NCBI RefSeq assembly: GCF_020733635.1
Contig: NZ_JAJFZL010000001.1
Span: 2,542,001 to 2,606,000, forward strand
Reading direction: 5' to 3'
From: Nocardia spumae
GTDB taxonomy: Bacteria; Actinomycetota; Actinomycetes; Mycobacteriales; Mycobacteriaceae
DNA: 64,000 bases
A program made the position numbers and the translations under genes. The notes beneath the pieces were generated by a model. The model saw only the letters and a program-made list of their open reading frames with translations. It was not told the DNA's origin and did no database searches. Of this stretch, positions 56,296 through 64,000 are shown piece by piece (positions within the stretch are counted from its first letter, which is position 1; each line of letters begins with the position of its first letter).

Positions 56296-56652
56296 ATGAA
56301 TGCGAAATCGGTAATCAACAGCCTCAACTCGGTGGTGGTGACGCTGACCCGGACGCCGGTTCTCGGCCCGCTGATGCGCAAGGGCTTCGTCGAGATCAGC
56401 TATGTGGGCCGGCGGTCGGGCAACAGCTTCACGACCCCGGTCAACTACCGCCGTTCGGGCGATTCGATTCTCATCGGGGTGGCGATGCCCGATCGCAAGA
56501 AGTGGTGGCGCAATTTCACCGGTGACGGCGGCCCGGTGACCCTGCATCTGCCGGGCGGGGATCGAAGCGGGCACGCGGTCGCCACGCGTGACGACCGTGG
56601 CCGGGTCACGGTCCGGGTGTCGCTGGCCGGAGCGGATCCACAGGCGAACTGA
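56296..56652 (+). CDS. deazaflavin-dependent nitroreductase-like small protein
   Basis: A 118-residue protein of the F420H2-dependent quinone-reductase-like family: a helical start, then FVEISYVGRRSGNSFTTPVN and the tail NYRRSGDSILIGVAMPDRKK with WWRNFTGDGGPV. It is shorter than Ddn and may be only a binding protein. The ATG at 56296 follows CAGGAGACG. It is divergent from the SCO2524-like operon and convergent with the DUF397-like gene. Confidence 0.82.
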   Translation: MNAKSVINSLNSVVVTLTRTPVLGPLMRKGFVEISYVGRRSGNSFTTPVNYRRSGDSILIGVAMPDRKKWWRNFTGDGGPVTLHLPGGDRSGHAVATRDDRGRVTVRVSLAGADPQAN

Positions 56653-56703
56653 TCGGCGGAGGTGGCGGTGCCCGCGTCCGCGGGCACCAGGACATGCGAA
56701 CCG

Positions 56704-57168
56704 CTAGGCCGACATTCTGGCCGTGAGTTCGGTTGTGGGATCGGAGGATTCGGTTCTGTCGAAGATCGCCGGAGCGAATCGGTGGATGTCGAATTCGTGG
56801 GTGCGTACCCCGTGATGGAAGGCGTCGAGCTCGGCTCGGTCGAAGATCAACTCGACATCCGCTGTGGGCTGGTCGATGTCGGTCCGCAGCGCGAAGCGCC
56901 CGTCGGAACGCCGGAGCTGAGTGATCGGTAATCGATCGGTGCGCCCGGCGCGAATTCCGGTCTGATAGCTCTCGAACTGCTCATCGCGCAGCAACAGTAT
57001 TTCCGTCTTCGCCAGGGTGGTGGCGGTCGTGGTCGCGCCGGTGGCGCGCTTGTCGTCCCAGACGGCGGTCCACCCGTGTTTGCGTGCGACGCGCACGCAG
57101 TTCTGATGGGGGGAACTGGCTGAGGCTTTTCGGAATTCGCCTACGGTGAAGGTCGGTGGCCGCGTCAT
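56704..57168 (-). CDS. DUF397-like protein (extended)
   Basis: A 154-residue protein. The first 75 residues match DUF397 style: TVGEFRKASASSPHQNCVRV, then GWTAVWDDKRATG and LLLRDEQFESYQTGIRAG. The usual RDSK loop is DDKR here. The second half has a similar LIFDRAELDAFHHGVR pattern, as if the end of the domain were repeated. DUF397 genes typically accompany XRE/DUF5753 regulators, and one is found 0.9 kb upstream with a DUF574 methyltransferase between. The family is implicated in actinomycete development; the mode is unknown. Confidence 0.72.
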   Translation of the reverse strand: MTRPPTFTVGEFRKASASSPHQNCVRVARKHGWTAVWDDKRATGATTTATTLAKTEILLLRDEQFESYQTGIRAGRTDRLPITQLRRSDGRFALRTDIDQPTADVELIFDRAELDAFHHGVRTHEFDIHRFAPAIFDRTESSDPTTELTARMSA

Positions 57169-57237
57169 CGGATGCCCTTTCTACGGAGTAAAGCTGCCGG
57201 CGCACCGATGCGCGGATCGCCGCGCCGACCGTGCCGG

Positions 57238-58062
57238 CTACGGCTTGTAGCCGACGGCCGCGAAATTACACGGCCGTGCCGGATCCCCTATGTCCACCGG
57301 TGACGCGGGCCGCCATTCGGGGGCGTGCACGATACCGGGGTCCAGGAGTTCGAGGCCGTCGTAGAAGGCGGCGAAATCGTCACGGCGGCGCAGGGTTACC
57401 GGATCGGAGGTCTGCTTGTAGAGCTCCGCCGCGGCGGCCAGGCCGTGGGCGGCCTCGGGGGCCGCCTCGTCCGGACCGGCATGGCTCATCGCTACGTAAC
57501 TGCCGCGCGGCAGGCGATCGCGCAGCTGCGCCATGAGCTGATACGGGCGGTCGCTGTCGGCGACGAAGGGCCAGACATTGACCATCAGCAGTCCGAGCGG
57601 CTGGTCCAGATCGAGCAGGCGGCGGGTCTCGGAATGGTCGAAAATGTCATCGGGACATCGCAGATCGGCATCGATGACCGCGGTGACGTCGAGTACGCCG
57701 GTGCCGCGTAACAACTCGTGGGTGCGCGCCACCGCTTCGGTGTTGTTGTCGACGTAGACGACGCGGGCGCTCGGATACCGCCCCCGCGCGATGTCGTGGG
57801 TGTTGCCCGCCGCGGGCAATCCGGCGCCGATGTCCAGGAATTGCCGGATGCCGCCGGCCGCCATGAAATCCACGGCACGGCGCAGGAATTCGCGATTGTG
57901 GCGGGCCCAGGAATCGATATGGGGAAACGCTGCGAACACCCGTTCGCCGAAGACCTTGTCGACGTCGAACAGGGCCTGCCCGGACAGATAGTAGTGGTAC
58001 ATCCGCGCCGCCGAAGGCCGGCTGGCGTCGATGTCACGTGAGGGAAAGTCGTTGTCGCTCAT
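57238..58062 (-). CDS. SAM-dependent methyltransferase, DUF574 (Methyltransf_19) family
   Basis: A 274-residue class I methyltransferase-like protein. Family features: RPSAARMYHYYLSGQALFDV, REFLRRAVDFMAAGGIRQFL, motif I DIGAGLPAAGNTHDIA with a glycine-rich loop, then VVYVDNNTEAVARTHELL and MVNVWPFVAD. The family is expanded in actinomycetes; substrates are unknown. Its 175-base distance from the DUF397-like gene and 44 bases from the XRE gene suggest one transcript from the XRE promoter. Confidence 0.9.
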   Translation of the reverse strand: MSDNDFPSRDIDASRPSAARMYHYYLSGQALFDVDKVFGERVFAAFPHIDSWARHNREFLRRAVDFMAAGGIRQFLDIGAGLPAAGNTHDIARGRYPSARVVYVDNNTEAVARTHELLRGTGVLDVTAVIDADLRCPDDIFDHSETRRLLDLDQPLGLLMVNVWPFVADSDRPYQLMAQLRDRLPRGSYVAMSHAGPDEAAPEAAHGLAAAAELYKQTSDPVTLRRRDDFAAFYDGLELLDPGIVHAPEWRPASPVDIGDPARPCNFAAVGYKP

Positions 58063-58106
58063 AGCTGCCCGGCACTCCTTAGGCTATGCAGATTACGGAC
58101 GGAGGG

Positions 58107-59018
58107 TCACGTCCCGGTGACGCTCTCGCGTCGGAACGAACGCGCGATCCGGTCGATGAACGCCCGTGACCGATCGGGATCCGCTGCGGCCGCGGATAAT
58201 CGGTCCCACACGGTCTCGCGCGCGCGAACCGCGGGTTTGTCGTCGATATAGCGAATATCGCCCTGGCTCTCCACGATCGCCATATCCAGATCGCCGGCGG
58301 CGCCGGGGGAGGGCACCCGCACCAGAGTGAAGCGATCCTCCATCCCCGCGCCCCGGGGGGCCGAGGTGAACGGCAGCACCTGCAGGGTGATGTTGGGGCG
58401 ATGGGACAGGGTGAGTAGATACTCCAGCTGTTCGGCCATGACCGAACGTCCGCCGTATTCGCGGCGCAGACACGATTCGGACAGGACGGCGTGAAATTGC
58501 GGGGCGCCGGCGCCGGTGAGGACGTCCTGACGCGCCATCCGTGCCCGCACGGAGTCCTCCACGGTGACCGCGGCGAGATCGTGGACGGCCCCGTCGGGCG
58601 CCGGTAAGGGTTCGTGCAGGGCACGGATATAGGACTCGCACTGGATCAAGCCGGGCACGATTTCGGCCTCGGTGATCCGTAGTGCGCTGGCATGTGCCTC
58701 GAGATCGACCAGCAGGCGTAACTCTTCGAGATAGGCGCGGCGGTGACCGGTATTCCAGAAGCCACGTTTGTGGTTGTCGCGGCGCAATGCCTCGAGGCTG
58801 TCGAGATAACCCGGGTCGGTGAAACCCAGTGCGACCGCGAGTCGTTCGAGGTCACCGACGGTGATCGAGCTGGCGCCGTTGATCAGCATCGCGATCCGGC
58901 TCTGGCTGGTGTCGATGATCCGGGCGGCGTCGGCCTGATTCACTCCGGCCACGCTGAGCATATGTTCGATCTCGCGCCCCAGCAGTAATTTTCGCGCGGT
59001 ACGTAATCGGGCTCCCAT
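58107..59018 (-). CDS. XRE-family regulator with DUF5753 (Scr1-type) domain
   Basis: A 303-residue protein. An N-terminal helix-turn-helix (about 12-70, with ADAARIIDTSQSRIAMLING) is followed by a DUF5753 domain (about 100-290, e.g. EIVPGLIQCESYIRALHEPL and AEQLEYLLTLSHRPNITLQV). This is the WhiJ-like class that partners DUF397 proteins. ATG 59018 is used because it precedes the first helix; the longer frame lacks family content. Its upstream region has a palindrome and TATCACG repeats, a probable autoregulatory operator. Confidence 0.92.
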   Translation of the reverse strand: MGARLRTARKLLLGREIEHMLSVAGVNQADAARIIDTSQSRIAMLINGASSITVGDLERLAVALGFTDPGYLDSLEALRRDNHKRGFWNTGHRRAYLEELRLLVDLEAHASALRITEAEIVPGLIQCESYIRALHEPLPAPDGAVHDLAAVTVEDSVRARMARQDVLTGAGAPQFHAVLSESCLRREYGGRSVMAEQLEYLLTLSHRPNITLQVLPFTSAPRGAGMEDRFTLVRVPSPGAAGDLDMAIVESQGDIRYIDDKPAVRARETVWDRLSAAAADPDRSRAFIDRIARSFRRESVTGT

Positions 59019-59131
59019 GGATGTCAGCGTATCGGCGCGACGCGTGCCCCGGGAGGTCACGGAATCTCGGCATTGCTGGCTGATGGTCATTCGCTCGACG
59101 AAATCTCTTCCGCCCCAATCGCTTTCAATTG

Positions 59132-59173
59132 CGTGATTATCACGCTAGCATGTATCACGTTCAGGCTATCACG
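59132..59173. promoter_or_regulatory. palindrome and triple TATCACG repeat upstream of the XRE gene
   Basis: CGTGATTATCACG (59132-59144) is a perfect palindrome about a central T. TATCACG recurs at 59138, 59153 and 59167, spaced 15 and 14 bases. It lies in the divergent spacer (59019-59207) and is likely the XRE operator. Confidence 0.6.
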
Positions 59174-59207
59174 GTTTCGGCGGCAGTCGGACGCAGCGGG
59201 AGTGGCA

Positions 59208-59402
59208 ATGGGAGACGGGTCCGTTTGGCCGATCGGGTGGCCGCACGAGGCCCCGGAGCATGCGATGTCGGTCCAGGAAGCGCATGTGGCGATGCAGCGT
59301 CATCGCGGTTGCCGTCGTGACGAATGTCCGCGTAAGCGGGTGGCGTATCTGACGCTGGTCCAGGCCGGTCGGTTGCGGCCGGATTCCGGCCGGGCGCACT
59401 GA
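59208..59402 (+). CDS. small conserved nocardial-type protein of unknown function
   Basis: A 64-residue protein in which the segment MSVQEAHVAMQRHRGCRRDE followed by CPRKRVAYLTLVQAGRLRPD has two cysteines and a charged amphipathic helix. Similar small proteins are frequent in Nocardia genomes. A start at the internal ATG 59265 would give only the conserved 45 residues. It is divergent from the XRE gene, with the repeat operator in between. The function is unknown. Confidence 0.55.
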   Translation: MGDGSVWPIGWPHEAPEHAMSVQEAHVAMQRHRGCRRDECPRKRVAYLTLVQAGRLRPDSGRAH

Positions 59403-59547
59403 ATTCGCTCCGTATTCGGGAGATCTCACAATCGCGGGGGGTCGTGGTTCGGATGTTTGGGCCAACCCGAGCGGAGTGCTCGTAATCACCGCGTGCCGCC
59501 ATTACCTTCGTCAGTGCGATGGCGATCGGGCGCACGGAAGGAGCGCG

Positions 59548-59952
59548 ATGCCGGCCTACGACTCCTGGGATGCGGAATCCGCGGAGGGCAATGGATTCGA
59601 TTCCGAAAAAACCAGGAGCGCAAAGCATTCCGATCCCGCGATAGTGATGCGGATGGGATTCGAATTGGCGCTCATTCTGCTGGGCGACGTCCCCAGCGGC
59701 GCGGCCTGCGCGCTGCGGAAATTGGAAGAGGCCGCGGCGGCCTGGGCGCGCGACGGGATTCCGATCGATGTGGTGCAGCACGCCATTCACGACGGCGTCA
59801 AACTCACATTGAATCGGATCGATCCGGCCGGTGGGACCGGGACCACCGATCCGGTGGCCGACCGCGGCTTCCTCGTCGACATGCTCGATGTGTTGACCTG
59901 CACCGTCTCCCGGGCCTACGTCGACGCCATCCGCGATAGTCCGGCCCGCTGA
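59548..59952 (+). CDS. stand-alone N-terminal domain related to the adjacent PucR-type regulator
   Basis: A 134-residue helical protein. The segment KLEEAAAAWARDGIPIDVVQ and HAIHDGVKLTLNRID closely parallels the adjacent full-length regulator (KDAAAAWAREGVPIDTIHHA, IHEGFKIGFD). Its FLVDMLDVLTCTVSRAYV matches ILDTMTTAVSHAYV there. The C-terminal GGDEF-like and helix-turn-helix parts are missing. AAGGAGCGCG sits before ATG 59548, so it is expressed independently. It may modulate the regulator by heterodimer formation; this is inference. Confidence 0.7.
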   Translation: MPAYDSWDAESAEGNGFDSEKTRSAKHSDPAIVMRMGFELALILLGDVPSGAACALRKLEEAAAAWARDGIPIDVVQHAIHDGVKLTLNRIDPAGGTGTTDPVADRGFLVDMLDVLTCTVSRAYVDAIRDSPAR

Positions 59953-60008
59953 CACCGGCAGCGGGGGCAGCGGCCGAGAGTGCGGCGAAACATCTCACCG
60001 GCGCGGAT

Positions 60009-61367
60009 TCAGTTGGTGGTGTAGGTGCGTGCGACGAGGGCGGAGCGGAGGTACCAGAGTCCGCTGGCTTGGGTGGGGTCGAAGCCGGTGAGTTGGGCGA
60101 TGCGTTTGAGTCGGTAGTCGACGGTGTTGGTGTGGACGTGGAGGAGTCGGGCGGTGCGTTGTCGGTTGAGGTTGTTGGCGATGTGGGTTTGGAGGGTGGT
60201 GAGGAGTTCGGGGTGGTGGTCGAGGGGGTTGAGGAGGGTGCCGAGGTGGTCGCGTCCGGGGCCGGGGCGGGTGAGTTGGTATTCGAGGGCGAGGTCGTCG
60301 AATCGGTAGAGGCCGGGGATGGATTCGAGGCGGGTGACCATGTCGAGGAGTTGGTGGGTTTGGTCGGTGGCGGTGGGGATGTCGGTGGTGGTGGTGGTTG
60401 TGGTGGTGGCGGTGATGGGGACGCGGGCGGCGTGGGAGAGGTGGGTGATGAGGGGGTCGAGGTCGGTGGGTGTGGTGTGGGTGGTGGGGATGAGCAGGGT
60501 GCCGCCGTCGGTGGACAGGAGGGAGAGTGTGGTGGTGTGGGTGGTGGTGGCGAGGGCGGCTTGGATGCGTCGGAGTTTGCGGCGGGCGATGATGGTGGGG
60601 TCGAGGTGGGGGTTGTGTTGGTCGGGGTGTGGGGGGATGTGGAGGGCGAGGATGTGGTAGTTGTCGGCGATTTCGATGCCGCATTCGCGGGCCATGGTGC
60701 TGGTGGGGTGGCCGCCGAGGAGTGCTGAGGTGAGGGTGTGGACGGCGTTGTGGTGTTCGGAGACGACGGCGCGGAGTTCGCGGACGTAGGCGTGGGAGAC
60801 GGCGGTGGTCATGGTGTCGAGGATTTCGACGAGGAGTTTGGCGCCTTGGAGGAGGTTGGTGTAGTCGGTGTGGGTGAGGGTGAGTGTGGGTTCGGTGCTC
60901 GCGCTGGTGGTGCTGCCGGTATTGCTGGTGTTTTTGGTGGTGGCGTTGGTGACGACGAGGTCGAAGCCGATTTTGAAGCCTTCGTGGATGGCGTGGTGGA
61001 TGGTGTCGATGGGGACGCCTTCGCGGGCCCAGGCGGCGGCGGCGTCTTTGAGGCGTTCGGTTTTTTCGGGGATGTCGCGGCCGTCGAGGAGGCTGATGGC
61101 GAGTTCGAGGCAGGTGCGGGTGATGGTGGTGATGTCGCCGTGGATGGCGTCGCCGGGCAGGGTGCCGCAGGGTGCGACGTTTTCGACGAAGTGGCCGACC
61201 ATGTGCCGGGACAGGGACCATACATCCCTCAACGGCGACGACAATGGCTGACCGGACATGGTCAGACTCGGGCGTGGCGCGGCGGCAGTGGATGGCGGAG
61301 CGTCGACAGCTCCCGGTGTGGCGGCAGAACCCGGCGTGGCGGCAGAACCCGGCGTGGCAACAGACAT
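60009..61367 (-). CDS. PucR/CdaR-family transcriptional regulator
   Basis: A 452-residue regulator. A repeated TPGSAA-type N-terminus (1-36) precedes a helical sensory domain (about 45-210), a degenerate GGDEF-like middle (about 225-345) and the PucR-type HTH_30 end (NNLNRQRTARLLHVHTNTVD followed by YRLKRIAQLTGFDP). Base composition is odd: the coding strand is strongly C- and A-rich with few G, so nearly all codons end in C. Met37 could also be the start, but AAGGAAG precedes ATG 61367. It converges with the stand-alone half-regulator gene. Confidence 0.85.
   Translation of the reverse strand: MSVATPGSAATPGSAATPGAVDAPPSTAAAPRPSLTMSGQPLSSPLRDVWSLSRHMVGHFVENVAPCGTLPGDAIHGDITTITRTCLELAISLLDGRDIPEKTERLKDAAAAWAREGVPIDTIHHAIHEGFKIGFDLVVTNATTKNTSNTGSTTSASTEPTLTLTHTDYTNLLQGAKLLVEILDTMTTAVSHAYVRELRAVVSEHHNAVHTLTSALLGGHPTSTMARECGIEIADNYHILALHIPPHPDQHNPHLDPTIIARRKLRRIQAALATTTHTTTLSLLSTDGGTLLIPTTHTTPTDLDPLITHLSHAARVPITATTTTTTTTDIPTATDQTHQLLDMVTRLESIPGLYRFDDLALEYQLTRPGPGRDHLGTLLNPLDHHPELLTTLQTHIANNLNRQRTARLLHVHTNTVDYRLKRIAQLTGFDPTQASGLWYLRSALVARTYTTN
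61321..61356. repeat. two tandem 18-bp units in the PucR-gene 5' end
   Basis: GCGGCAGAACCCGGCGTG occurs twice in tandem on the + strand (61321-61338, 61339-61356) and encodes the repeated Thr-Pro-Gly-Ser-Ala-Ala motif on the minus strand. A less exact third unit flanks it. Slippage could alter the N-terminal length in frame. Confidence 0.85.
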
Positions 61368-61500
61368 TGGCGAATACTTCCTTCCCCCCGCCCGTTTACT
61401 GCACTGCCTTTATAACGTAACCGTAACGAGAACCTGGTGCCTGTGTTTCGCCGATCCTCGTGACAACGCGTATCACGATCGGCCCTCGACTGGTGAGCCG

Positions 61501-63594
61501 TCACAACCCGGTCGCCGGCCGGGACGGACCGGCCAGTTCGGCGGGTCCGCCGATGAGTAATCGCTTCAGCACCTTGCCGGTCTCCCCGCGCGGCAGCGCG
61601 GACAGGAAGGTGACATCGCGCGGCACCGAGAAGCGGCTGAGCCGGTTCCGGACGTAGGTGCGGATCATGTCCGGGTCCAGACCCGAACCCTCCCGCTTGA
61701 CGATGAACGCCGCCAAGCGCTGCCCGAATTCGCGGTCCGGTACGCCCACCACGGCCACATCGGTGATCTGCGGCAGATGGGACAGCGCTTCCTCCACCGG
61801 CCGCGGGAAGACGTTCTCACCCCCGGAGATGATCATCTCGTCGTCACGGCCGGCGATGAACAGGCGGCCGTCGGCGTTCAGGTACCCCAGATCCCCGGTA
61901 TCGAGCATGCCGTCGGTCTCGTCCGGTGGCGCCGAGTTGACGTAGCCGTCGAACAGCATGTGATTGCGGACGTAGATACGTCCGGTCGCACCGATCGGCA
62001 CCGGCGTCCGATCCGGCCCCAGCACCGCGATCCTGGTGCCGAGGGGCGGACGCCCGGCGGTGGTCGGTGCGGTCCGCAGATCCTCGGGAGTGGCGATGGT
62101 CGCCCAGGAGACCTCGGTCGATCCGTAGACGTTGTAGAGCACATCGCCGTAGCAGTCGGCGAAGCGCAGTACCGTCGCCCCGGCCAGCGGGGCGCCGCAG
62201 CTGGCCACCACCCGTAGGTGCGAGGTGTCGTAGCGGGCCCGCACTGGGGTCGGCAGATCCAGGATCCGCTGCACCATCGTCGGCACCAGGATCAGCGTGC
62301 CGATCCGATGCTCGGCGACGCGCTCGAGGGTGTCTCGGGCATCGAACTGCGCCGGCAGGACGACGGTGGCCCGCAGCGCCGTACTCAGCTGCAGTGCGGC
62401 CAGGCCCCAGGTGTGGAACAGCGGCGCCGGAATGAGCATGGTGTCGTTCATGCGCAACGGAATGCGCGACAGCAACGCGGCGACGGTGGCGAAACCCTTC
62501 GCGTGCGGACGCCGGGCGCCCTTCGGGGTGCCGCTGGTGCCCGAGGTCAGCACGATCAGCCGTCCCGGTCGCGCGGGCTTGTCGAAGCCGTCGGCGCCTC
62601 GATCGAGCAGATCCTCGATCGTGGTGCGGCCGGGGGCACCCGCGTCGGTGGCGATGCGCGCGATATCGGCGTGCAGATAGTGGATCAGTGATTCCAGCGC
62701 GGCGTCGACGAATACGTGCGCCAGCCGATGCCGCTGGACGATCTCCTCGATCCGCCGTGCCGAGAGCCCGGCGTTCAGCAAGATCGTGTCCACCCCGAGT
62801 TTGCCGGCCGCGACCATGGTTTCGACCATGCCGGCGTGATTGTGCGCGAGCAATCCGATCGCGTCACCACTGCGCAGGCCCAGGGTGGCCATCCCGGCGG
62901 CGAGTGCGGTACTGCGCCGGTCGATCTCGGCGAAGGTGCGGCTGCGTTCGTCGTCGACGATGGCGATCCGGTCGGGGGAATGCGCGGCCGCCGCGGCGTA
63001 ACCGCCGGCCAGATTGAATCCCCACCGGGCCAGCCCGCGCAGCTGTCCGACGCTGCGATCCGGTCGCGCGGTGTGTACGACGCCGGTGCCGAGAATGCGC
63101 CGGGCTACTTCCGCGCGCCGCCGCAGCGGAGCGTTCTCCCCGTTGACGATCACCGAAGTCGGTGCGGCCATGGTCAATTCGCGCAGACGCCGCAGGCCGG
63201 CGTCGAGCCAGGCCACTACCTCAGCGGTGGGCGTGGCGCTCGCGACCGGATGCACCCGCCCCGCGGCGAAGCAGGTGATCACGACACGGGTGCCGCCCTC
63301 GATATCGCGCAGCCGCACGGAGGCGAAACTGCCCGTGGCCGCGCAGTACAGTTCGAAACTCTCCCCGGGCCGGCCGAGGCGCACCGTCAGTGACAACGTC
63401 CGGATCTCGGTGTCGACGGTGCCGATTCGTAGTTGCCACAGTGGTGCGCCGGCGATCGTCTCGAGCCGGTCGCAGGCGCCGATTCCGGTGAAGATGCGCG
63501 GATACAGCTGCGGGTCGATCAGCAGCTCCCATACGGTGCTGCGTGCGACCGGCAGCTCGACTGCGGTGTCGAAAACCTCGGTAGTCACCTTCAT
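61501..63594 (-). CDS. fusion of SRPBCC lipid-binding-like domain with acyl-CoA synthetase
   Basis: A 697-residue two-part protein. Residues about 1-140 form an SRPBCC/polyketide-cyclase-like domain (VFDTAVELPVARSTVWELLI at the start). About 180-690 is an adenylate-forming enzyme with VLTSGTSGTPKGARRPH (P-loop), YGSTEVSWA, DTGDLGYLNADGRLFIAGRD with EMIISGGENVFPRP following, and the catalytic lysine in PRGETGKVLKR. It should activate a fatty or aromatic acid to its CoA thioester; the extra domain may bind the acyl substrate. ATG 63594 is used, as sequence upstream is not family-like. It stands alone. Confidence 0.87.
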   Translation of the reverse strand: MKVTTEVFDTAVELPVARSTVWELLIDPQLYPRIFTGIGACDRLETIAGAPLWQLRIGTVDTEIRTLSLTVRLGRPGESFELYCAATGSFASVRLRDIEGGTRVVITCFAAGRVHPVASATPTAEVVAWLDAGLRRLRELTMAAPTSVIVNGENAPLRRRAEVARRILGTGVVHTARPDRSVGQLRGLARWGFNLAGGYAAAAAHSPDRIAIVDDERSRTFAEIDRRSTALAAGMATLGLRSGDAIGLLAHNHAGMVETMVAAGKLGVDTILLNAGLSARRIEEIVQRHRLAHVFVDAALESLIHYLHADIARIATDAGAPGRTTIEDLLDRGADGFDKPARPGRLIVLTSGTSGTPKGARRPHAKGFATVAALLSRIPLRMNDTMLIPAPLFHTWGLAALQLSTALRATVVLPAQFDARDTLERVAEHRIGTLILVPTMVQRILDLPTPVRARYDTSHLRVVASCGAPLAGATVLRFADCYGDVLYNVYGSTEVSWATIATPEDLRTAPTTAGRPPLGTRIAVLGPDRTPVPIGATGRIYVRNHMLFDGYVNSAPPDETDGMLDTGDLGYLNADGRLFIAGRDDEMIISGGENVFPRPVEEALSHLPQITDVAVVGVPDREFGQRLAAFIVKREGSGLDPDMIRTYVRNRLSRFSVPRDVTFLSALPRGETGKVLKRLLIGGPAELAGPSRPATGL

Positions 63595-63856
63595 TACACT
63601 TCTCGCGGGCCGGTTCTTCGAGCACACCCGGCGGGAACTCCTTTGTAACCGGGATTGATTTCGCGCAGAAGGTGCCTTGTGACAATTCCCGGAGCGAGGC
63701 GCGAACCCGTTGTGAGTTGACCGGTCTCCCTCGGCCGCGTGACGTGTGTCGCAGGCCCGGACCGGAACGTCGCGCCGACATCGATCGTTGATCTTGCGGA
63801 TGCCTCGTGCCGCGACGATGCCGGGGGCGGTGCCGGACGAGGACGGGTGAGCGGGA

Positions 63857-64000
63857 TGAGCAGGAGAACCGGGTACTGGGCCGCGTTGTGCGCCGCGGTC
63901 ACCACGGTGGCGGCCGCGGTGACGCTGTCGAGCGGGCCGGCCGCGGCCGTGAACTCGGACGGCTCCCGGATCGACCGGATCGTCGACACCGACGCGCGCC
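63857..64000 (+). CDS. secreted protein, N-terminal part (3' truncated by window)
   Basis: 48 residues are visible. A twin-basic start (SRRTGYW) is followed by a hydrophobic segment AALCAAVTTVAAAVTLSS and an Ala-rich cleavage region before VNSDGSRIDRIVD, a classical signal peptide. The mature start resembles secreted alpha/beta hydrolases or esterases of actinomycetes, including antigen-85-like mycolyltransferases, but too little is present to decide. The GTG at 63848 in the same frame is an alternative start. Confidence 0.55.

Noticed and set aside
57238..58062. DUF574 methyltransferase as the SCO2525 member of the SCO2521-2524-like operon
   Set aside because: It is 1.2 kb away, separated by an oppositely oriented gene, and has the features of the DUF574 family with its own XRE and DUF397 neighbours.
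60069..61415. Val/Gly-rich open frames on the + strand opposite the PucR-type gene
   Set aside because: They arise from the skewed composition of that gene. The minus-strand protein has a recognisable PucR-type end; the plus-strand ones are low-complexity V/G repeats.

Overview
This window is a high-GC actinobacterial chromosome segment. Gene content and order point to Nocardia or a close mycolic-acid relative. The backbone follows the mycobacterial dapB to fadE block: dapB and a small membrane protein; dapA-rnj-ftsK; argA-like GNAT, pgsA, cinA-like, clgR-pspA-pspM; a glycosyltransferase, a DUF3046 gene, recA-recX; miaB, a membrane protein, a DUF349 protein, a dioxygenase-like protein, miaA, dapF, hflX and an acyl-CoA dehydrogenase. 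A gluABCD-type operon lies between recX and miaB, as I recall for Corynebacterium glutamicum. No rRNA, tRNA, CRISPR array or insertion sequence was seen, and no stretch over 300 bases lacks a gene or gene remnant.

Region by region. (1) 1-9.3 kb: the end of dapB, then an accessory block with a quinone oxidoreductase, a tandem P450 pair (the first lacks the ExxR arginine), a decayed nucleotidyltransferase, a flavodoxin-like protein, a LuxR-type response regulator with a histidine kinase and a degenerate kinase-like membrane partner, and a HicB-like ribbon-helix-helix protein. (2) 9.4-17.9 kb: lysine biosynthesis (dapA), RNA decay (rnj), chromosome segregation (ftsK), small oxidoreductase-like genes and phospholipid synthesis. 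(3) 17.9-21.8 kb: the envelope-stress unit clgR-pspA-pspM, with a sigma-E-like promoter upstream of clgR, a hairpin between clgR and pspA, and a strong terminator. (4) 22-27.5 kb: PIG-L deacetylase, glycosyltransferase, DUF3046 protein, SnoaL-like protein, and recA with both a LexA box and a RecA-NDp-type promoter, followed by an unusual recX whose C-terminal module occurs three times. (5) 27.5-33.5 kb: a divergent MFS/ArsR pair with a three-copy operator, two small membrane proteins, and the glutamate-type ABC transporter. (6) 33.7-44.9 kb: tRNA modification, lysine/peptidoglycan precursor and ribosome-rescue genes, ending in lipid genes.

(7) 45-64 kb is accessory. It holds a DJ-1-like protein, a proline-rich protein, a drug exporter with a divergent TetR regulator and near-perfect operator, a PAP2 membrane enzyme, a GNAT, a two-helix channel-like protein, and a four-gene operon matching the uncharacterised SCO2521-SCO2524 families. 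That operon includes a ParA/MinD-like protein with Arg in place of the P-loop Lys. I regard it, with the adjacent channel-like gene, as the best candidate for an undescribed system. Beyond it lie a DUF397/DUF574-methyltransferase/XRE regulatory module, a stand-alone half of a PucR-type regulator next to the full-length regulator, a fusion of an SRPBCC domain to an acyl-CoA synthetase, and the start of a secreted protein.
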